Below are positions 58,501-64,000 of a DNA stretch of 64,000 bases, piece by piece. Both the position numbers and the translations under genes were made by a program. A model generated the notes under the pieces. That model was not told the DNA's origin and made no database searches. It worked only from the letters and a program-made list of their open reading frames with translations. Numbering within the stretch: position 1 is the stretch's first letter; every line of letters begins with the position of its first letter. The DNA comes from Posidonia oceanica (Eukaryota > Streptophyta > Magnoliopsida > Alismatales > Posidoniaceae): NCBI GenBank assembly GCA_037176725.1, contig JAZBRS010000029.1, forward strand, positions 42,604,001-42,668,000, in the 5' to 3' direction.

Positions 58501-60151
58501 GAGCGCCGGTGGCTCACTGCTACAGTGCCAGCCACCGCCGGCAAATCACTGTGCATTTATTTTCTTAGTTATAAGATTTCTGTGCAGATATTGCATGTTT
58601 GCCTTAAGTTTTTTAATTTTTGCGTTTCAGTCCTCTGTCCATTTAATATGCTTAGTTTTTAATTAAAAACCATGCTAAATTGCTGCTTTTATCTTTGCTT
58701 TTCAGTATTTTCTTTCCAGTCCTTTTACTGTGCTGTGCTGTTGTAACTCTTTGCATTTTAGCCCTTCTGTTTTTTATTTTTGCATATAAGTCCTGCCCTA
58801 AATCAGTTCATTTAATTGCATGCATTTTACCATATGAAATTGCATTCTGCATCCCTGCATGTTTTTGATTTTGCATATAGGTCCATGCACTGTAGAAACT
58901 TAGGTTTTATTTTTTATTTTTGCTTGTTGTATTGCATTTTCTTCCCTCTGTTTTCTGGCATTTGCATTTCGGTCCATTTTAAATGGACAGTAACCATTTG
59001 CATGCATTTTTGCTTACTGCATTGCATTTTGGCCCCTGTTTTTTTTAGAAATTACACATCAGTCCTTTATCAGTGTTTTCAGAGCATATTTACCATACAA
59101 AATTGCATATTTGACCCCTGCATGATTCAAAAATCACACATAGGTCCTTGCATCTTTTAAAAACCATGTAAAAAGACTGTTTTGCCCCTAAAGTTGCATC
59201 TTAGCTCCTATGCTTACAAAATTGCATGTAGACCCTCCACTTGCATTCCCAGACTCCCCAGGACCCTGTTTTCTGGAAATTTTGCACTTTAGACCCCAGT
59301 TTTTTCCAAAATTGCACTCTAATTTCTTTTTGTTTTCAAAACTTCTTCCAATGCATACCCTCTTTTCAAATTAGCTTTCTGAGCCCAGACTTTTGTAAAA
59401 TAACCCTCTGCCCTCTCCTGTTTTCAAAACCCTCCTCTGTGGACCCCATCTTTTGTGAAAATTTGCATTTTTAGCCCCTTTGCTTTTTCAAAAATGCTTT
59501 TGAACTCCTGTCTTTTCCAAGTTTGTTCCCCTTGTTTCTTCTTGCTTTTGCATGCATTCTGCATCCATTTAGCTTTGCATTTTCGCATCTCTCTGCACAC
59601 ACTAAGCACTTCTAGCTCCCCTTCACTTGGGAGGACCTTTTGCACACCCCTAGGACCTCCTGAACACTTAGATCTGTTCTTCTCCCCTGTTCTGGCCCTC
59701 CTGCCTTGAAGCTGCGATATCTTCCGATCCGGCCGTTGGATCTTCTCAAGCAAGCTGCCCAGGCGACCGCAACAAAGCGCTCTTCAGCATGGACCAAGCA
59801 GATCTCAGATCAGGCTCCCGAATTTCCAGGTATGTCCTCCTAAACTCCTGCATTGCATTCATTTGCATGCCATTTGCATAGTTTTCCTCGTTTTCGATTT
59901 CTGTCTCTTTGAGCATGTAGAATAGGGCCTCCTCTTCTTGTCTATCAACTCAGATCTCCATTTCGCGTTTCCCTATGTGTTTTGTGTTGAGTTTTCCTTG
60001 GATTTACCACTTAATGTGACTTTCTTCCCCCTTTTCCACGATCCGATCGCATCGTGAGCTTTGGACAGCATGCGAGACACACCGTGGAGCGGTTTAGTGG
60101 GAAACGGTCATAAAGAGGTGGTAATCCCTCCGTTTGCTCACTCTCCCCTTT

Positions 60152-60169
60152 GTAGGTCTTCACACCTAC
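60152..60169 (+). promoter_or_regulatory. Conserved LTR hairpin GTAGGT/ACCTAC
   Basis: A perfect 6-bp stem with a 6-nt loop. It is identical on the complementary strand in LTR1 (5943-5960), LTR2 (27410-27427) and LTR3 (49075-49092), although surrounding sequence has diverged. A role in RNA structure or protein binding is inference. Confidence 0.6.
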
Positions 60170-60284
60170 CCTGGGTGGTCCTAAACAATGTCTGTTCTTA
60201 CACACACATTGTCTTGCTCCTCTTTGGCATCTTCTGATCTCTTCTTTGCATTTAGCATTCGCACAGTTTTCCGAGGTTTTATCT

Positions 60285-60535
60285 CGCAGCTTTTGGCACC
60301 GTTTTGCGTGCCCGTTCTCGTTTTGGCACCGTTTTGCGTGCCTGCTTTGTCTTTCGCATCGTTTTGCGCGCTCGCCCTGTTTTTGGCACAGTTTTGCGTG
60401 CCCGTCACCGTCTTTTGCACCGATTTGCGTGCCGCCTTGCTTTCTCGCCCGTTTTGCCTGCCGACCTTGTCTTTTTGCACCGTTTTGCGCGCTTTCTTGT
60501 TTTTCGCCTCGTTTTGCGTGTTTTACGCCGTTTTC
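60285..60535 (+). repeat. 30-bp LTR minisatellite, element D (short)
   Basis: About 8 units. Perfect hairpins GGCAC-CGTTTTGC-GTGCC at 60295-60312 and 60325-60342, and a loop variant at 60385-60402. The spacing is in multiples of 30. This is the shortest copy among the four LTRs. Confidence 0.88.
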
Positions 60536-60788
60536 TCTTGCATGTCGATTGCATTGCATGGTTTTACTGTTGTTTTGCTTTTTCGCCTGCATTTGCATAT
60601 AGGGCTGTGATGCTTACTGTCTGGAGTTCTCACGAGCCAGGTTTCGCCTGGTTCGGAACACAGACAGCGTAGCTGAGCATTTAGAAAGCACGTTTACTTC
60701 CTTTCTTTGCATCTCTCCACTTAGAGCACACCTTGAGCATTCATTTAGGCATTCATAGGCACATAGGCATTCAATCCTGCATTTCCCT

Positions 60789-60878
60789 ACGTATGCGAGC
60801 GTAAGCCTAGAAAGACCGATTCTCGGGCGTGTCGGGGGTGCCTAACACCTTCCCCGCACGTAACAGGAGTCCTTGCCC
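60789..60878 (+). promoter_or_regulatory. Most conserved LTR block, near the sense 3' end of the LTR
   Basis: About 80 bp almost unchanged between D and the array LTRs (LTR1 about 5001-5080, LTR2 26448-26526, LTR3 47712-47790). It contains GGGGGTGCCTAACACC, which can form a GGTG/CACC stem, and ACCTTCCCCGCACGTAACAG. The surrounding LTR is far less alike. Its place about 300 bp upstream of the primer site suits an R/U5 signal such as RNA 3'-end formation or packaging, which is inference. Confidence 0.55.
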
Positions 60879-61051
60879 TGTCTTTTGGCCTGCAATGACC
60901 GTACTGCCCTTATCCTAGGCTAGAGTCATCTCATTTGCATGTATTTGCATTTGTTTCCTTTGCATTGCTTTGCTTTGCATTTCTTGCTTGGTTTTGCGTG
61001 TTAATTCACGCATTTCCCCCGGTTTTCCTTGTCTCCCGTTAATAGACATGG

Positions 61052-61062
61052 TGGCGACTCTG
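61052..61062 (+). other. Fossil copy of the primer-binding site inside the LTR
   Basis: TGGCGACTCTG, identical to the first 11 bases of the real primer site at 61176, lies 112 bp inside the LTR end and follows AATAGACATGG. LTR1 and LTR2 keep TGGCAACTCTG at the equivalent place (4817-4827 and 26267-26277, sense minus). Confidence 0.6.
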
Positions 61063-61175
61063 ATTTGTCTTATCTTTCTCTTTTCTCTCGATTTCAAGTG
61101 TTTTCGAGTCGAGCCTCTTCCTCGGATCCAATAGCCGCTAAATAGCGAGCTTGATTCCGATCGGGATCGCTACAG

Positions 61176-61193
61176 TGGCGACTCTGCTGGGGA
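61176..61193 (+). promoter_or_regulatory. Primer-binding site of element D
   Basis: TGGCGACTCTGCTGGGGA, one base after the LTR end. Identical to that of body B. It fixes the orientation of D and the end of its 5' LTR. Confidence 0.92.
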
Positions 61194-62502
61194 TGCTAGA
61201 CTCCGGCTTTCGTTCCCGGCTTTTCGCTCGCCTGTTTTGCAGCTTTGCCTACCTTGTGTGCCTTCTTTGTCTGCTTTGCTCGTTTTTCTGTGCAAACTCC
61301 TAGAAAGTCGCTTTATGGCTACTTTGCCTAGGCTTTGCACCTCTTTCGTCTCGGTTTGCGCTCCCTTTCGCTTGGCTTTGCTTCTCTGCTTGTTTATTTA
61401 CTTATTGTCTTGCTTATGCTCTTACTTCCTTTACAGCTTACTTGTCTTTATTTTTTGCCTTACTTGCTTATTATTGCTTTAATTATCGCACATTGCATGT
61501 CTACATACTTGTTTGGCAACGATACATGCTTTTTGAATGTTGAATGCTTCTTTTACACCTTTGCTATGTCACTACGCACGCACATGCCTTGCATACATGC
61601 CTTCTGACTTGATGAATGTTTTTTCTTCACCATTATGCTCACAAACACTTGCACATGCCATGCACTTGCCTTTTGTTGTGTTGTATGATTGTCTGCCTGC
61701 CATTCTTGACTGATTTTCTTCCCTTTCACACATGCCATGCCTAGGATAGTAGAAACTTGTTTGCTCTCCCCATGGTTAACTAAAAACCGCAAGTAAAAAG
61801 AACTCCTAGGAGCAACTAGAGACTCTGAACAATCCTTCACTCCCTCTGGTTAATAAAATGTGCAAGATAAAAGACTTTAATCATTTGCATAAGCATCATA
61901 TAGGGCATGCATTCTTCTCATCTGAGTCCACCTATTAGTCTGCGAAGGACGGTCTCGGCTTCTTGTTCCACCGCTTTGGGCGTGGCACGAGTCAGTCGGT
62001 CTGTCCGCCCCTCGTCCGGGGGTCGTGTCGGTGTTAGTAGAGGGTACCACCCACGCTTTGGCGGGGTAGAGGCCACCAACGCACCACCCTGTCATTTCCT
62101 GAGCTTTGGGCCGGGAGTTAGATAGGGGACCTACATTTTCTGACCTGAGTCGGTGACCCGTACACCCAGGGATACCCGGAGTAGACAACCTTGCTAGGAA
62201 ACACTAGTTAGGTGAGGGGGCCATACTAGAAAGCATGCATATCATTCATGCCATTTAACTAACTCATTTGCATTCATCTTTTGGTTTCTAACCCCTAATT
62301 TCCTTCTGTTGTGTCAGCGTGATCGGTAAAGCGAGTTTCCCTTTGCCAGAGCTCGAGTACCGACCCTCGTTGACACCCCTTGTGCGACTTCATTCGCGAC
62401 CATTTCCCCTCTGAGCTATCCACATTTGTGACGATAGCTCCTCTTAGGACTCACCGCTTGAACACTCGTCGCAGCCCTATTCTCACGCGATCTAGGTCAG
62501 CA
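61194..62502 (+). other. Leader of element D
   Basis: A 1.3-kb leader of nearly the same length as in B and C. Begins with CTTTGCC/TTTGCTC-rich sequence and contains the conserved block around 61900-62230. The sequence is open in the gag frame for about 40 codons before the ATG, but the upstream ATG at 62380 is not conserved in B or C. Confidence 0.7.
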
Positions 62503-64000
62503 ATGGCCCAGTACGTTAGTGAGCCTCTTTTCACTCCTGTCACGGAGGGTGTTTCCATTCCGGCCCCTCCGGTTGCTCCTTCTGTCCCCCTTGTTCCCCC
62601 TCCGACGCTAGGGTTTCCTCGCCAGACGTCTCTAGGTTCTCAGTACGTCCCGGGACAGTGGCAAGCATCTCTTCCTCCGGATCCGGTCGCCGAATCTATC
62701 TTGACGGCCGTCACTCGCGTTTCAGAGACGCCACTGCCCCCTCCATCCCAGGGATACGTCGCTTTCGACATCCCTTCCACCGTCGCTGTGACCTTTGCTG
62801 TAGAATCCTTCCCTCCCGGACAGTCTGTGTCTGTGCCACTTATTTCTCAGCCTTCGCCGGCACTGCACTTCAGCGTCCCCACTGGCGAGACGCCCGAGGC
62901 ACAGTACCAGCACCTGATGGAGCTCGCCCAGAAACTGCAAGGCATGGCTCTATCAATTCGTCCTTCTTCTATTCCTGTCGTTCCTGAGGTTCCTCTGAGG
63001 CCAGTTCCTGCATTCCATGCATCGACCTCCACACCTCCGCCTCGACCATCGTCTCAACTGCTCACGGTTCCGACGATGGGGGCCCGTTTACCGCCTCCTG
63101 CTGCACAACACTTGGCACAGCATGCTCCATTTCCCTCTGGTGGTCAGTCTTTTGGACCGGTTGGAGCCCAGTACCTCACTGGCTCGCTGTCTGGCGCTCC
63201 GCCTGTACAGCAACTGGTGCTCCGTCATCCTACCCCTATCACAGCACAGCATGGCATCTACTCTTCTCCTCTGCACCAAGTCCAGCATCCTGCATACACT
63301 CCTGCATACACAGTCCCCCAGCACGGATACACCGGCCATCCCGTTGCTCCACCAGGCGACGCTATGGTAGATCCGGAGGAGCACTTAGGTGCGACCCATT
63401 CGGCGTATGTGCTCGCTACCCCTGCTGATCCCTCTCCTACAGCAGCAATCCCAGACGCCATCAATAACCGGATGGACGTCTTGGAGAAGGCACTACGACT
63501 AGTGCAGGGTACTGAGCACCAGACCTACCAATTCCGGGACCTCTGCTGCTTTCCAGAGGCGGTACTCCCCTCCGAAGTTCAAGATCCCGGACTTCGAGAA
63601 GTATAATGGTAGGGGCTGCCCCGTAGCACACTTGAAGGCGTATTGCGGTGATCTCGCTCAGCTTCAGGCTGACGAGAGGTTGCTGATCCGCCTGTTCCAG
63701 AAGAGTTTGACCGGGCCGGCACTCAAGTGGTTTACATCACTTGATATGTCAGCCATCAAGACTTGGAACGACCTCAGCCAGGCGTTCCTGGAACAATACT
63801 CCTTCAACCCTCGATCTGGTCCCAAAGAGGGCGGACTTGATCGCAATCAAGCAGAATTCTGGTGAGCCGTTCGGGGAGTACGTCGGCCGCTGGCGCGCCC
63901 TTGCATCTCAGGTTCGAGATAGGACCCTCTGACGAGGAGTCTATCGAGATCGTTATCAAAGGGGCGCAGCCATCTCTCGGAGCTCTGCTTAGCATCCAAC
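62503..64000 (+). pseudogene. gag: gag, element D, incomplete at window edge
   Basis: ATG at 62503 (MAQYVSEPLF), chosen because B and C share it. This is the only copy here with the full Pro/Ser/Thr-rich N-terminal region, open for about 355 codons and including the part deleted in B and C. The gag core starts at about 63520 (HQTYQFRDLCCFPEA). Three one-base insertions relative to B, all in short homopolymers (63567-63570, 63808-63810, 63922-63923), shift the frame; together they restore it. They may be real or base-calling errors. The knuckle and the gag end lie outside the window. Confidence 0.9.

Larger units (their letters stand above)
55533..61174 (+). repeat. 5' LTR of element D, 5.6 kb
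   Basis: Starts TGTTGACACC and ends GCTACA, one base before the primer site. Order: CT-rich start, A-rich tract (56270-57000), GC-rich gene-leader-like segment (57170-58260) with palindrome 57406-57421, degenerate TTGCATTTTGGNCCC-type words (58560-59480), donor-like CAG|GTATGT (59827-59835), hairpin 60152-60169, minisatellite (60285-60535), conserved block (60789-60878), fossil primer site (61052-61062). The order is the same as in the array LTRs despite strong sequence drift. Confidence 0.92.
55533..64000 (+). mobile_element. Element D (Tat/Ogre-like), 5' portion, inserted in element A
   Basis: A plus-strand element with 5' LTR, primer site, leader and the start of gag. It runs off the right edge. 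Its gag is close to B and C, while its LTR is only moderately similar to theirs, so it is a related but distinct subfamily. The 5 bp before the LTR are CACGC (55528-55532), predicted to recur after its 3' LTR. Confidence 0.9.

Overview
The window looks like repeat-dense nuclear DNA from a flowering plant with a large genome. I could support no ordinary cellular gene and no structural RNA gene. Almost every base belongs to very large Ty3/gypsy LTR retrotransposons of the Tat/Ogre lineage. The evidence is a YVDD reverse transcriptase, a second (archaeal-type) RNase H, a DDE integrase with D-60-D-35-E spacing, LTRs of about 6 kb, a primer-binding site reading TGGCGACTCTGCTGGGGA, and tandem repeats in the 3' untranslated region. 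Species cannot be named from this sequence.

Layout. (1) Element A, minus strand, is the oldest layer. Its 3' portion lies at 1-4697 (hairpin-rich 3' repeats, then the 3' half of gag) and its 5' portion at 53784-55532 (5' half of gag, then leader). (2) At one point in A's gag, a 49-kb minus-strand array is inserted: LTR1 (4698-10624), internal region B (10625-26136), LTR2 (26137-32104), internal region C (32105-47400), LTR3 (47401-53783). The same 5-bp target duplication, GAAAG, flanks the outer ends only (4693-4697 and 53784-53788), and the gag reading frame of A resumes across it. So this is a three-LTR, two-body tandem that shares its middle LTR, not two separate insertions. (3) Element D, plus strand, has its 5' LTR at 55533-61174. 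It interrupts A's leader and continues through leader and gag past the end of the window.

Each body of the array reads, in sense (high to low coordinate): primer site, 1.3-kb leader, gag, protease, Ser/Ala/Pro-rich linker, RT, RNase H, second RNase H, integrase, an untranslated-looking interval, an extra sense ORF resembling the plant mobile domain/DUF7745 family, three blocks of tandem repeats, polypurine tract. B and C share at least five in-frame stops and also carry different private lesions, so the ancestor was already defective. With both flanking LTRs each copy spans about 27.4-27.6 kb.

The least expected signal is in the 3' repeat arrays. Short hairpins there keep a constant loop and tail while both stem arms change together (for example GATAG/CTATC, GCAG/CTGC, GTAG/CTAC around TTAGGG; GATA/TATC and GACA/TGTC around GTTACTGGA). 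The 30-bp LTR minisatellite is likewise a repeated hairpin. Further points are a canonical -1 slippery heptamer in the gag/protease overlap, a near-identical tract shared by LTR2 and LTR3, and a fossil primer-site copy inside the LTR.
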